Below, piece after piece: positions 20,964 to 33,631 of a DNA stretch of 64,000 bases. Both the position numbers and the translations under genes were made by a program. Position 1 is the stretch's first letter. Each line of letters opens with the position of its first letter. Under the pieces are notes generated by a model, which saw only the letters and a program-made list of their open reading frames with translations, did no database searches and was not told the origin of the DNA. The stretch is from NCBI GenBank assembly GCA_016756855.1, contig JAESPD010000014.1, positions 1 through 64,000 of the forward strand. The letters are read 5' to 3'. This DNA is from a gamma proteobacterium endosymbiont of Lamellibrachia anaximandri. GTDB lineage: Bacteria > Pseudomonadota > Gammaproteobacteria > Chromatiales > Chromatiaceae.

Positions 20964-20991
20964 CTTGAAGTTCTGCCCGGCAGCCCCAACC
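20964..20991 (+). promoter_or_regulatory. Sigma-32 (heat-shock) promoter-like sequence upstream of lon
   Basis: CTTGAAG, 13 bp, then CCCCAACC closely fits the heat-shock consensus CTTGAAA-N11-16-CCCCATNT. It lies in the 308-bp clpX-lon gap, about 240 bp before the lon start, leaving a long leader. Nothing else could be supported in this gap. lon is a sigma-32 gene in E. coli. Confidence 0.5.
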
Positions 20992-21207
20992 CTCCTGAAC
21001 ATGCACCGGGATATCCCGGTCTGTTCAGCCGACTGATCTCCCTGTATTTTAGTTGCAAATATTAGGCTATTTGCGTATCAGTAATAGAATAATCAAAGGC
21101 AGGAGAGCCTTCTATGGGTGAGCCGCTGTTGCGCCGCCCAGGATTTATACCAATATTTAACCAGACGGCCCTTTGTTACGCATTGGTCGTAAAGGAAATG
21201 AGCCGTT

Positions 21208-23652
<2,445 letters not shown>

Positions 23653-23701
23653 ACTTGGCCAAATTAAGCGGGAACCGTGGTTATAAAGCGGTTCCTGTGG
23701 C

Positions 23702-23730
23702 TTGACAGGCCAATGAGCAGCCGGTATAAA
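23702..23730 (+). promoter_or_regulatory. Strong sigma-70 promoter of hupB
   Basis: A perfect TTGACA (23702-23707), a 17-bp spacer and TATAAA (23725-23730). The predicted start near 23737 gives an 85-nt leader to hupB. Confidence 0.8.
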
Positions 23731-23821
23731 ATCCCGGCGATTGCGTGCTCCAGGTAAGGAGTCATAACAGAATATTTTCGACGACGGTGTAACCCGGAGT
23801 CAGCCAAAGGGGAAACGATTA

Positions 23822-24094
23822 ATGAACAAAGCCGAATTGATAGATGCTATGGCGGATGCCGCTGATATTTCCAAAGCGGCGGCAGGTCGTGCGCTGGATG
23901 GCATGGTTGATGCCGTTACCGGAGCTATGAAGAGTGGTGATCAGGTCTCTCTGATTGGGTTTGGTACCTTCTCTGTAAAGGCGCGCGCTGCTCGTCAGGG
24001 CCGCAACCCACAGACAGGTGAGACCATTCAGATCAAGGCATCTAATATTCCTTCTTTCAAGGCTGGTAAAGCATTGAAGGATGCCGTAAACTAG
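23822..24094 (+). CDS. hupB: DNA-binding protein HU-beta
   Basis: A 90-residue nucleoid protein. [27 protein letters not shown] and [30 protein letters not shown] are diagnostic of the HU/IHF family; the position after lon favours HupB. The GRNPQTG segment lies in the DNA-clamping arm. It has its own strong promoter and is followed at once by two tRNA genes. Confidence 0.96.
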   Translation: MNKAELIDAMADAADISKAAAGRALDGMVDAVTGAMKSGDQVSLIGFGTFSVKARAARQGRNPQTGETIQIKASNIPSFKAGKALKDAVN

Positions 24095-24108
24095 CGCGCC
24101 TTCACTTG

Positions 24109-24184
24109 GGGTGCTTAGCTCAGCTGGGAGAGCATCGCCCTTACAAGGCGAGGGTCGGGGGTTCGATCCCCTCAGCACCCACCA
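24109..24184 (+). tRNA. tRNA-Val (UAC)
   Basis: A 76-nt cloverleaf with acceptor GGGTGCT/AGCACCC, anticodon loop CTTACAA (TAC), T-loop GTTCGATCC and an encoded CCA. It lies 15 bp after hupB. Confidence 0.96.
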
Positions 24185-24189
24185 TATCT

Positions 24190-24266
24190 GGAGCGGTAGT
24201 TCAGTTGGTTAGAATACCGGCCTGTCACGCCGGGGGTCGCGGGTTCGAGTCCCGTCCGCTCCGCCA
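24190..24266 (+). tRNA. tRNA-Asp (GUC)
   Basis: A 77-nt cloverleaf with acceptor GGAGCGG/CCGCTCC, anticodon GTC in CCGGCCTGTCACGCCGG, T-loop GTTCGAGTC and an encoded CCA. It lies five bases after tRNA-Val, probably on one transcript. Confidence 0.96.
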
Positions 24267-24281
24267 ATATCGAAGCAAACG

Positions 24282-24308
24282 CGGGGTATCAGATGATACC
24301 CCGTTTTT
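24282..24308 (+). terminator. Rho-independent terminator after the tRNA pair
   Basis: CGGGGTATC-AGAT-GATACCCCG hairpin followed by TTTTT, 16 bp after tRNA-Asp. Confidence 0.9.
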
Positions 24309-24340
24309 GTATCCACTTTAGCATTCAACGATAAGCCGAT

Positions 24341-26248
24341 ATGTTACAGGCAATTAGGGATAAGGCTCAGGGCTGGTTTGCCTGGGGCATCGTCATTCTT
24401 ATTAGTATTCCTTTCGCACTTTGGGGTATCCAGGAGTATCTGGGTGTCGGTGCCGAGCCGATAGTGGCCACGGTCAATGGAAAGGAGATCACCGACCGTG
24501 CACTCAATAGCCGTTACGAAAATTTTCGTCAGGAATTGCGTCAGCGTCTTGGCGCCGCTTACCGACCGGAACTGTTCGATGATGCGCGTATGCGTAAGGA
24601 AGTGTTGCAGGAGATGATCCGTAACGAGGTCATCCTGCAGGCGTCCTACGATATGGGGCTTCGTGCGGGTGATCAGCTGGTAAGCTCGGCGATTCTCGGC
24701 ATACCCACGTTCCAGAAGAATGGTCGCTTTGATCAGGAGACCTTCGAGCGGGCAGTGAGACTGCAGGGTACCAGCGCAGCCGGATTCGAAGAACGAATCC
24801 GTCGCATCCTGCTTTCGGAGCAGTTATCACAAGCGGTCAACGGCACCGCATTCGTTACCGACTTCGAACTTAAAGAGAAGATTCGTTTGCAGGATCAGGC
24901 TCGCGAATTTGCCTTTTTTGCGGTGCCTTGGACGAAATTTGCCTCGAATGAAACTGTCTCCGATGAATCTGTCCAGGCTTACTACGAAAAGCATCAGGAG
25001 AGCTATCGCGTCCCTGAGCAGGTAAAGCTCGAATATATCTTGCTCGACGCCGACTCCCTCAGTGCGACGATTGAAGCGGATGAAGAGGCATTACGCGGCT
25101 ATTACGACGATCATCTGGACAATTATGGCCGCCCAGAACAGCGTCGCGCCAGCCATATCCTGGTACTGGTTGGGGCGTCTGGCGATGAGGACGAAGTCGA
25201 CACAGCTCGCCAGAAAGTCGAAACTTTGAAAGCGCGTGCTGAGCAGGGTGAGGATTTTGCCGAACTGGCAAAGAGCGCTTCACAGGATCCCGGCTCTGCG
25301 ACCAATGGCGGTGATCTCGGTTTTTTCGGCAAAGGCATCATGGATCCCGCTTTCGAAGCGGCCACCTATGCATTGCAGGATGGAGAGTTAAGCGCGCCTG
25401 TGCGCAGTGCCTTCGGTTTTCATCTCATCAAACTCACCGGTATCAAGGCGGGTGATGTTAAATCTTTGGAAGAAGTCAGGGATGAGGTTACCAAGGCCTA
25501 TAAACGGGGTGAGGCTGAGCGTATCTATTATGAGTATGCAGAGCGGCTTGCAGACCTTAGCTACGAAGATCCCGGCAGTCTGGAGCCTGCGGCAGCCACG
25601 CTTGGGCTGGATATCAAGAAGAGTGATTGGATCGACCGCGAGGGTGGGGCGGGAATACTCGCTTTTCCTAAACTGCTCGGTGCTGCATTCGGCGAGGATG
25701 TTCTGGCCGAACACAACAATAGTGAGCTGATTGAACTGGATCAGAATCAGTCGGTGGTGCTGCGCGTTCTTGATCACAAAGAGGCATCTTATCAGGCGCT
25801 TGATGAGGTGAAGGCAACGATAATTGCTGCAATCCGCAATGAGCAGGCCGAGACGCTGGCGAAAGCAGAGGCGGAGAAGCGTGTCGGACGATTGAAGACT
25901 GGTGAGCCGATCGACGCCGTGGCTGGTGAATTTGAGCTCAAGAAACCCGGCGCAGTGAAAAGACGCAGTACAGAGGTTCCGTTAAAATTGCTGGCCCAGG
26001 TATTTCGTGCGCCTAAACCTGCAGCGGGCGAGGTTGTGTCGGGTGTAACCCGGCTTGGTGATGGCGATTTCGCTGTATTTAGTCTGTCTGCAGTGGTGGA
26101 AGGCTCAGTGGATTCGCTTGACCAGGAGCAGATTGCCCAGGAAAAACGCACTTTGAGCAATTTTTCCGGAAGACAGTCCTTCAATGATCTTGTTAAGGAT
26201 CTGCGTGAACGGGCGGAAGTCACTTTGACTCAATCTGAGGGCGAATAG
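24341..26248 (+). CDS. ppiD: Membrane-anchored periplasmic peptidyl-prolyl isomerase PpiD
   Basis: A 635-residue SurA/PpiD-type chaperone. One N-terminal membrane segment (WFAWGIVILISIPFALWGI, about 12-30) anchors it to the inner membrane. A SurA-like N domain (about 35-190) follows, then a parvulin domain (about 265-365: RRASHILVLVG ... LGFFGKGIMDPAFEAATYAL) and a C-terminal chaperone region. Position after lon-hupB is the standard ppiD location. It assists folding of exported proteins near the Sec translocon. Confidence 0.93.
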   Translation: MLQAIRDKAQGWFAWGIVILISIPFALWGIQEYLGVGAEPIVATVNGKEITDRALNSRYENFRQELRQRLGAAYRPELFDDARMRKEVLQEMIRNEVILQASYDMGLRAGDQLVSSAILGIPTFQKNGRFDQETFERAVRLQGTSAAGFEERIRRILLSEQLSQAVNGTAFVTDFELKEKIRLQDQAREFAFFAVPWTKFASNETVSDESVQAYYEKHQESYRVPEQVKLEYILLDADSLSATIEADEEALRGYYDDHLDNYGRPEQRRASHILVLVGASGDEDEVDTARQKVETLKARAEQGEDFAELAKSASQDPGSATNGGDLGFFGKGIMDPAFEAATYALQDGELSAPVRSAFGFHLIKLTGIKAGDVKSLEEVRDEVTKAYKRGEAERIYYEYAERLADLSYEDPGSLEPAAATLGLDIKKSDWIDREGGAGILAFPKLLGAAFGEDVLAEHNNSELIELDQNQSVVLRVLDHKEASYQALDEVKATIIAAIRNEQAETLAKAEAEKRVGRLKTGEPIDAVAGEFELKKPGAVKRRSTEVPLKLLAQVFRAPKPAAGEVVSGVTRLGDGDFAVFSLSAVVEGSVDSLDQEQIAQEKRTLSNFSGRQSFNDLVKDLRERAEVTLTQSEGE

Positions 26249-26513
26249 GCTTCACCACCCAGAGGATCGAGGGAGGCTTCGATTCTTTGGTTGATTAGCT
26301 GTTTCTGAAACAATCCGGACTGAAACAGCAGTAGCGAATTTGCTTGTTTCCCAATGTGCTACACTTCCGCTGTACGGGAGGACACACAGCAGGATCGTGC
26401 GCATAGTGGCTGTTTCTGTTTGTGTGTTTATTTTTACCAGCGGGATGATCCGTGGTGATTGTTGATCTCTTCGGCTATTCAAAGATTATTTAAAGATAAC
26501 AAGGAGAACTGTG

Positions 26514-26786
26514 ATGTCCAAAGGGCAAAGTTTACAAGACCCTTTTTTGAACGCGCTGCGGAAAGAACGAGTACCGGTCTCCATTTTTCTGGTGAATGGC
26601 ATCAAGCTCCAGGGACAGATCGAATCGTTTGACCAGTTTGTCGTACTACTCAAAAACAGTGTGAGCCAGATGGTCTACAAACATGCCATTTCGACGGTGG
26701 TTCCTGCAAGGAACGTTCGTATCCAGCACAACGACAACGGTACAACGCCTGTAGATCAGCCAGCGTCGCCCGCGGGTAATTTTTGA
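26514..26786 (+). CDS. hfq: RNA chaperone Hfq
   Basis: A 90-residue Sm-like hexameric RNA chaperone for small RNAs. Sm1 is [25 protein letters not shown] and Sm2 is [14 protein letters not shown]. The tracked ORF starts at a GTG one codon earlier; the ATG at 26514 has the Shine-Dalgarno AAGGAGAA and is preferred. It is followed by hflX, as in the classic hfq-hflX-hflK-hflC series. Confidence 0.98.
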   Translation: MSKGQSLQDPFLNALRKERVPVSIFLVNGIKLQGQIESFDQFVVLLKNSVSQMVYKHAISTVVPARNVRIQHNDNGTTPVDQPASPAGNF

Positions 26787-26887
26787 TTTTTTCTATACGA
26801 AAAAAGGCCGGGCAGGCTGTTTTGATGTGATTGTCCGGTTCTTCCCCCAGGCCATATATCTCACCGTAAGGTCTGTATCCGCCGTTT

Positions 26888-28171
26888 ATGTTTGAACGTC
26901 CCAAGTCCGGAGAACGTGCAGTTCTGGTGCACATCGATCTGGGCGGTGTAAGTGATCCCGATGAAATCGATGAGTTCACTGAGCTGGCCGTTTCCGCTGG
27001 CGCTGATCCGGTGGAATTTATCACCGGCAGTCGGCGCAGACCGGATCCCCGTCTGTTTGTCGGCCGCGGCAAAGGGGATGAGATAAAAGATGTTGTGTCG
27101 GGGACCAACGCTGAGTTGGTTATCTTCAATCACACCCTCTCTCCCAGTCAGGAAAGAAATCTCGAGCGGGAGTTCGGCTGCCGTGTGGTGGACCGGACGG
27201 GTCTGATCCTTGATATCTTTGCCCAACGTGCCCGTTCGTTCGAAGGCAAGCTGCAGGTCGAGCTGGCCCAACTGCGGCATCTCACAACACGACTGGTTCG
27301 GGGCTGGACCCACCTGGAGCGGCAGAAGGGCGGTATCGGTCTGCGTGGACCGGGTGAAACGCAACTTGAGACAGATCGGCGATTGCTCAATCAGCGCATC
27401 GACCAGATCAACCGGAGGCTGGCCAGGGTGGAATCCCAGCGGGCTCAGGGACGACGTGGGCGGGCGCGGGCCGACATTCCCACGGTTTCGCTGGTAGGTT
27501 ATACCAATGCGGGAAAGTCTACCCTTTTCAACACCCTGGTTGGGTCGGGAGTCTATGCAGCGGACCAGCTATTCGCCACCCTCGACCCGACGCTGCGACG
27601 ATTGGATCTGAAGGGGGAAGCTTCCATTGTGCTGGCGGATACCGTGGGGTTTATCAGTAACCTGCCCCACGATCTGGTTGCGGCCTTCAAATCCACTTTG
27701 CAGGAGACGACGGAGGCTTCATTACTGCTCCATGTGGTGGATGCTGCCAGCCATCAACGGGATATGTGTCTGACCGAAGTGAATGACGTCTTGCAGCAGA
27801 TTGGTGCCGATGAGACCAGGCAGATCGAAATCTACAACAAAATCGATCTGCTGGAGGGTGTAACGCCTCGCATCGATCGTGACGACGAAGGAAATGTGCT
27901 GCGGGTTTGGCTCTCTGCCAAGACCGGCGCTGGGCTTGATCTGCTGTTACAGGCTCTGGCTGAAGCTTTCAGACAAGCGCATGTACAGCAACGGGTGGTA
28001 CTCGATGCAGGGGATGGGCGTCTGCATGCAATACTCCACCAGCGTGCCGAGGTTTTGTTGGAAATTGGCACCGATGCTGGTGGTTGGGAGATGGAATTCT
28101 CTATCGCAAAACGGGAGTTTGCACGTCTTCTGAAGGAAGAGCCTCTGTTCGAATCACGGATTCAAACATAG
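26888..28171 (+). CDS. hflX: GTPase HflX, ribosome-associated
   Basis: A 427-residue OBG-HflX superfamily GTPase that splits stalled ribosomes. The N-terminal HflX domain contains DPRLFVGRGKGDEIK and the conserved GPGETQLETDRR segment (about 157-168). The G domain has G1 GYTNAGKSTLFN (about 206), G3 DTVGFISNLPHDLV (about 251) and G4 NKID. Start at the ATG at 26888. It lies between hfq and hflK. Confidence 0.96.
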   Translation: MFERPKSGERAVLVHIDLGGVSDPDEIDEFTELAVSAGADPVEFITGSRRRPDPRLFVGRGKGDEIKDVVSGTNAELVIFNHTLSPSQERNLEREFGCRVVDRTGLILDIFAQRARSFEGKLQVELAQLRHLTTRLVRGWTHLERQKGGIGLRGPGETQLETDRRLLNQRIDQINRRLARVESQRAQGRRGRARADIPTVSLVGYTNAGKSTLFNTLVGSGVYAADQLFATLDPTLRRLDLKGEASIVLADTVGFISNLPHDLVAAFKSTLQETTEASLLLHVVDAASHQRDMCLTEVNDVLQQIGADETRQIEIYNKIDLLEGVTPRIDRDDEGNVLRVWLSAKTGAGLDLLLQALAEAFRQAHVQQRVVLDAGDGRLHAILHQRAEVLLEIGTDAGGWEMEFSIAKREFARLLKEEPLFESRIQT

Positions 28172-28399
28172 TGGTCTTCGTTCCCCTGGGTCCGGCAGGC
28201 TGGTAGAATGCCAACCTGACGATTGAAGTGCGTGGTAGGTATGAGTATCGGTGGAAGAGGCCTGTAGTTGCTTTTTTCCTGATTTCATAAGCTACCGTCT
28301 TGAATTTATTTTATTTCGCCCCGATGTAAGGGTTTCAGGCACTCTGTCTGGAACAGTGTGTGGCGAACGTTTTTTCTACTGATATATTTGGAGTGGCCG

Positions 28400-29563
28400 A
28401 TGGCCTGGAATGAACCGGGTGGTGGTAATAAAGATCCCTGGAGCGGTAAAGGTGGCGACCAGGGTCCGCCGGATCTGGATGAAGTGGTAAAGAAGCTTCA
28501 GGATAAGTTTGGTGGCATGTTTGGTGGCGGGGGCGGCAAGGGCGGTAAGTCCAACGGCTCGGATTCCGGCGGTGGGATCAGTGGTCCCGGCGGTGTGGGT
28601 ATCGGGGCGATTGCTCTGGTCCTGCTGGTGATATGGATGGCTACCGGCATCTACATCATCGAACCGGCTGAACGTGGCGTGATCCTGCGTTTTGGCGCTT
28701 ATTCCGAGACGACTCAACCGGGGCCTCACTGGCATATCCCTTATCCGATTGAAGAGGTCTACAAGGTCAATGTCGACCAGATTACCTCATTCCGGCATAA
28801 GGCGACGATGCTGACGCGTGATGAGAATATCGTGGATATCGAGCTGACGGTGCAGTCCCGTATCCAGGACGCAGGGGACTATCTGTTCCAGGATCAGAAT
28901 CCGGAGAAGACTATTCGTGACGCCATCGAGACATCGGTGCGCGAAGTCATCGGTAAAAGCGATCTCGATTTCATCATGACCGAAGGGCGTAGCAAAGTTG
29001 CAGCTGACATTAAACTCAAAGCGCAAGATATGCTTAACTTCTATAAGACCGGTCTTGAGATCACCAGTGTGAACACCCAACCGGCCAAGCCGCCGGAGCA
29101 GGTGAAGAGCGCCTTCGATGATGCCATCAAGGCTCGCGAGGACAAGGAACGACTGGAAAACAAGGCGGAGGCCTACGCCAACGAGATCGTGCCACAGGCA
29201 CGTGGTGAAGCGGCACGCAAGATAGCGGACGGCAAAGCCTACCGAGACCGGGTCATCGCCGAGGCGGAAGGTGAGGTCAGTCGCTTTCTGGCAGTACTGA
29301 AAGAGTATGAAAAAGCACCCAGGGTTACCCGGGAGCGTCTCTACATCGACGCAGTTGAAACTGTACTCAGCCAAAGCAGCAAGGTCATGCTGGATACCAA
29401 AGAGGGCAACAGCCTGATGTATCTGCCGCTGGACAAGATGATGGGTGGGACCGACGCTGGCTATCAATCCGGCGGTCGTGGCGGTTACACGCCTGAGGCG
29501 GCCAGAAAGCAGGCGCCGACAACAGAAACCCGTGACCAGAGCCGCGGCAGGAGGATCCGTTAA
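28400..29563 (+). CDS. hflK: Modulator of FtsH protease, HflK subunit
   Basis: A 387-residue SPFH/prohibitin-family inner-membrane protein that forms the HflKC cage around FtsH. A Gly-rich N-terminus (WNEPGGGNKDPW, then GGMFGGGGGKGGKSNG) precedes one membrane segment (IGAIALVLLVIWMATGIYII, about 70-89) and the SPFH domain (about 90-290). The tracked start at 28358 is upstream; the ATG at 28400 (MAWNEPGGG) follows a GGAG ribosome site and matches the family start. The stop overlaps the hflC start (TAATG), so the two are translationally coupled. Confidence 0.96.
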   Translation: MAWNEPGGGNKDPWSGKGGDQGPPDLDEVVKKLQDKFGGMFGGGGGKGGKSNGSDSGGGISGPGGVGIGAIALVLLVIWMATGIYIIEPAERGVILRFGAYSETTQPGPHWHIPYPIEEVYKVNVDQITSFRHKATMLTRDENIVDIELTVQSRIQDAGDYLFQDQNPEKTIRDAIETSVREVIGKSDLDFIMTEGRSKVAADIKLKAQDMLNFYKTGLEITSVNTQPAKPPEQVKSAFDDAIKAREDKERLENKAEAYANEIVPQARGEAARKIADGKAYRDRVIAEAEGEVSRFLAVLKEYEKAPRVTRERLYIDAVETVLSQSSKVMLDTKEGNSLMYLPLDKMMGGTDAGYQSGGRGGYTPEAARKQAPTTETRDQSRGRRIR

Positions 29564-30429
29564 TGAAGAACATTAAATTGTTGGTTCCGCTGATTGCCGT
29601 GGTTGCCGTCGCTGTTTACGCTTCGACATTCGTCATCAACCAGTGGGAGATGGCGCTCAAGCTGCGACTGGGTGAGATCGTCGACAGCGACTATGAGCCG
29701 GGCCTGCACTGGATGGTGCCGGTATTGAACAATGTGAAGAAGTTCGACGGCCGTATCCAGACACTGGATGCCCGTCCCGAGCGTTTTCTGACCCTCGAGA
29801 AGAAAGACGTTATCGTAGACTCCTTCGCCAAGTGGCGTATCTCCAATGTGGCGCAGTTCTTCCGCTCAACCGGTGGCAGCGATGCCAAGACCTCTCGTCT
29901 GCTGGCGGAACGCATCAATACCAGTCTGCGTAATGAGTTTGGTAAGCGGACCATTCAGGAGGTTATCTCCGGTGATCGTACGGAGATCATGGCGCTTCTG
30001 ACCAAGGACTCAGACGCCAAGGCGGCAGAGTTGGGCGTAGAGATCCTCGATGTGCGTGTCAAGCAGATCGACTTGCCGCCGGAAGTGAGTGAATCCGTCT
30101 ATGAACGTATGCGTGCCGAACGCGAGCGGGTGGCCAGGGATCTGCGGGCGAAGGGCGGCGAGGCATCGGAGAAAATCCGTGCAGAAGCTGATCGGGAGCG
30201 GGTGGTCATAGTTGCCGATGCCTATCGTGAAGCGGAGCAGTTGCGAGGCGAGGGTGATGGTAAGTCGGCAGAGATCTATGCCGAGGCCTATGAGCAGGAT
30301 TCCGAGTTCTATGCCTTCTATCGCAGCCTGAATGCCTATAAGAAGAGCTTCAATAACCGATCCGATGTAATGGTGCTGCAGCCGGATTCTGATTTTTTCC
30401 GCTATCTTAAGAACCGCCAAGGGGAATAG
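29563..30429 (+). CDS. hflC: Modulator of FtsH protease, HflC subunit
   Basis: A 288-residue SPFH protein with an N-terminal anchor (LLVPLIAVVAVAVYASTFVI), the segment NQWEMALKLRLGEIV and the conserved RAERERVARDLRAKGGEASEKIRAEADRE coiled segment. It is the HflK partner in the FtsH-regulating complex and overlaps hflK by one base. A rho-independent terminator follows. Confidence 0.96.
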   Translation: MKNIKLLVPLIAVVAVAVYASTFVINQWEMALKLRLGEIVDSDYEPGLHWMVPVLNNVKKFDGRIQTLDARPERFLTLEKKDVIVDSFAKWRISNVAQFFRSTGGSDAKTSRLLAERINTSLRNEFGKRTIQEVISGDRTEIMALLTKDSDAKAAELGVEILDVRVKQIDLPPEVSESVYERMRAERERVARDLRAKGGEASEKIRAEADRERVVIVADAYREAEQLRGEGDGKSAEIYAEAYEQDSEFYAFYRSLNAYKKSFNNRSDVMVLQPDSDFFRYLKNRQGE

Positions 30430-30498
30430 ACAAGACTCTCTGGCTTTGGGACAATAACCGGCGATCCACTGGGAAGATGCAGTGGATCGCCAGACAGG

Positions 30499-30521
30499 AC
30501 CGGGATGATCCCGGTTTTTTT
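30499..30521 (+). terminator. Rho-independent terminator after hflC
   Basis: ACCGGGA-TGA-TCCCGGT hairpin followed by TTTTTT. Another stem, CGATCCACT...AGTGGATCG, lies just upstream. Confidence 0.85.
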
Positions 30522-30532
30522 ATGGAAAACAG

Positions 30533-30718
30533 ATGTGGCACGATTTGTGGGTTGCACTGGCCTTGCTGCTGGTAATCGAAGGTATTTGGCCTTTTATCAA
30601 TCCGGACGGCATGCGTAGAATGATGGCGGCTATCGCACAGCAGGAGAGTCGTTCCCTGCGGATCAGCGGCTTTATCAGCATGCTCTGCGGTGTAGCCCTG
30701 CTCTATCTGGTAAATTGA
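30533..30718 (+). CDS. DUF2065 (YjeT-like) small membrane protein
   Basis: A 61-residue protein with two hydrophobic helices (WVALALLLVIEGIWPFINP and FISMLCGVALLYLVN) and the family hallmark LVIEGIWPFINPDGMRRMM. DUF2065 genes commonly lie between hflC and hisZ/purA, as here. The function is unknown. The stop overlaps the region just upstream of hisZ. Confidence 0.9.
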   Translation: MWHDLWVALALLLVIEGIWPFINPDGMRRMMAAIAQQESRSLRISGFISMLCGVALLYLVN

Positions 30719-30726
30719 CGAAACCG

Positions 30727-31908
30727 ATGGAAAACGAGCGCTGGATACTGCCTGACGGCATTGAAGAGGTACTCCCCCCGGAGGCGGGCGTTATCGAACG
30801 CAAACGCCGGGAACTGCTGGATCTGTACCATAGCTGGGGTTATGAGTTCGTTATCCCGCCGTTTGTCGATTTTCTCGACTCCCTGCTGACCGGTACCGGC
30901 AGCGATCTCGATCTGCAGACTTTCAAGCTCACCGACCAGTTGAGCGGTCGCATGATGGGGGTGCGCGCCGATATCACACCTCAGGCGGCGCGCATGGATG
31001 CCCACCATTTTAACAGTGAAGAACCTAACAGGCTCTGCTATCTGGGTACCGTTCTGCACACTCGCAGTGATGGTTTTGCCGGTACCCGCAGCCCGTTGCA
31101 GATTGGTGCCGAACTTTACGGCCATGCCGACGTCGAGAGCGATATCGAAATCCTGCGTCTGATGATGAAGACCCTGGAGATGACCGGGGTACAGAACGTC
31201 TATCTCGATCTTGGCCACGTCGGCATCTTCAAAGGTCTGGCCAGACAAGCGGGATTGAAGAAACATCAGGAGGCCGCGCTATTTGATGTCTTGCAGCGCA
31301 AGGCGTTGCCTGAAATCAATGAGTTGCTGCACACCTTCGAGCTGGACGAAAGCCACGCCGCGATGCTCTCCAAGCTGGCCGAACTCAACGGTGACGGTGC
31401 GCTTGCCGAGGCAGCCGAAGCCCTGCAGGCGGCAGATGAGCCGGTGCGCGAAGCCTTGGCTTATCTTACCAAAATGGCGGAACAGATCGCGGTCTGGTTG
31501 CCCAATGTCCCGGTGCATTTCGATCTGGCTGAGCTTCGTGGTTACCATTTTCATACGGGGGTGGTGTTTGCCGCCTTCGTGCCTGAACGCGGCAAAGAGA
31601 TTGCCAGGGGCGGACGCTACGATGATATCGGAAAAGTCTTCGGCCGGGCGCGACCGGCGACCGGATTCAGCACCGATCTGAAAACACTGATGCTGATGGC
31701 GAACCAGGAAAAAGATATTCTGGATGAACCTGCTATCTTTGCGCCCTGGTCCGGGGATCTGGTGCTGCAAGAGAAGATTACCTTTCTACGGGCTGCTGGA
31801 CGACGCGTTATCTGCGCCCTGCCGGGACAGCAGGGAGGCGCCAGGGAGATGGGTTGCAGCGAAGCGCTGCGTTTGGATGGGGATAGCTGGGAACTACACC
31901 CGGTTTAG
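30727..31908 (+). CDS. hisZ: ATP phosphoribosyltransferase regulatory subunit
   Basis: A HisRS-like protein of about 393 residues that regulates the short form of HisG in the first step of histidine synthesis. MENERWILPDGIEEVLPPEA is the typical start, with DLQTFKLTDQLSGRMMGVRADITPQAAR (motif-2-like) and RGGRYDDIGKVFGRARPATGFSTDL; the tRNA anticodon-binding domain is absent. The tracked TTG at 30715 overlaps the previous gene; the ATG at 30727 is preferred. It implies a short-form HisG elsewhere in the genome. purA follows after a MITE-like repeat. Confidence 0.94.
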   Translation: MENERWILPDGIEEVLPPEAGVIERKRRELLDLYHSWGYEFVIPPFVDFLDSLLTGTGSDLDLQTFKLTDQLSGRMMGVRADITPQAARMDAHHFNSEEPNRLCYLGTVLHTRSDGFAGTRSPLQIGAELYGHADVESDIEILRLMMKTLEMTGVQNVYLDLGHVGIFKGLARQAGLKKHQEAALFDVLQRKALPEINELLHTFELDESHAAMLSKLAELNGDGALAEAAEALQAADEPVREALAYLTKMAEQIAVWLPNVPVHFDLAELRGYHFHTGVVFAAFVPERGKEIARGGRYDDIGKVFGRARPATGFSTDLKTLMLMANQEKDILDEPAIFAPWSGDLVLQEKITFLRAAGRRVICALPGQQGGAREMGCSEALRLDGDSWELHPV

Positions 31909-31912
31909 CCGG

Positions 31913-32082
31913 TAAGGGTCGGAAACACTATTTTAACCACGAAGCGCACGCGACTGCATGGATGCAGGAGGTAGAGCAACGCAGGGAGCAGTTGCCGAAA
32001 GAGAATTTATTGTTAATCGATCTCTTACTTTAGTGCTCTTCGTGTTCTTTGTGGTTAGTTATGGGTTTCCGGATAGGCACTA
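31913..32082. repeat. MITE-like element, copy C (with internal insertion)
   Basis: Same outer structure and core as copies B and D (CCACGAAGCGCACG ... CTTCGTGTTCTTTGTGGTT, TTTCCGGATAGGCACTA). The left terminus is degenerate, and about 45 extra bases containing CTGCATGGATGCAG and GAGCAACGCAGGGAGC interrupt the left arm. It fills most of the 300-bp hisZ-purA gap. Confidence 0.75.
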
Positions 32083-32195
32083 ATTTAGAGAATTACTCTC
32101 GGTCTTTTGAGACTCTGGGGTTGTATGGTCGGAATAACCGAAGTGGTTTTCCGGTGAGTGATTTGCGGGTATAAAAACCCGGTTACTAGGTTTGA

Positions 32196-33503
<1,308 letters not shown>

Positions 33504-33536
33504 ACAGGAGAGAGGCAAACAATTCGCGACAAATCC

Positions 33537-33623
33537 GTAGGCCTGATCAAGCGTAGCGGATCAGGCACAAGAATTGGTAACGCAGAAAGTGTTTGCCGGT
33601 TCCGCAAGCTTGAACCGGCCTAC
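33537..33623. repeat. REP-like double stem-loop, copy 3
   Basis: The left stem is GCCTGATC/GATCAGGC around AAGCGTAGCG. The right unit (minus strand) is GCCGGTTC/GAACCGGC around the variant loop AAGCTTGCG. It overlaps the upstream edge of pabB, which argues for a pabB start downstream of it. Confidence 0.8.
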
Positions 33624-33631
33624 GGTTGCAT

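Noticed and set aside
20954-20980. Hairpin as a clpX terminator
   Set aside because: The T-run lies before the hairpin on the plus strand rather than after it.
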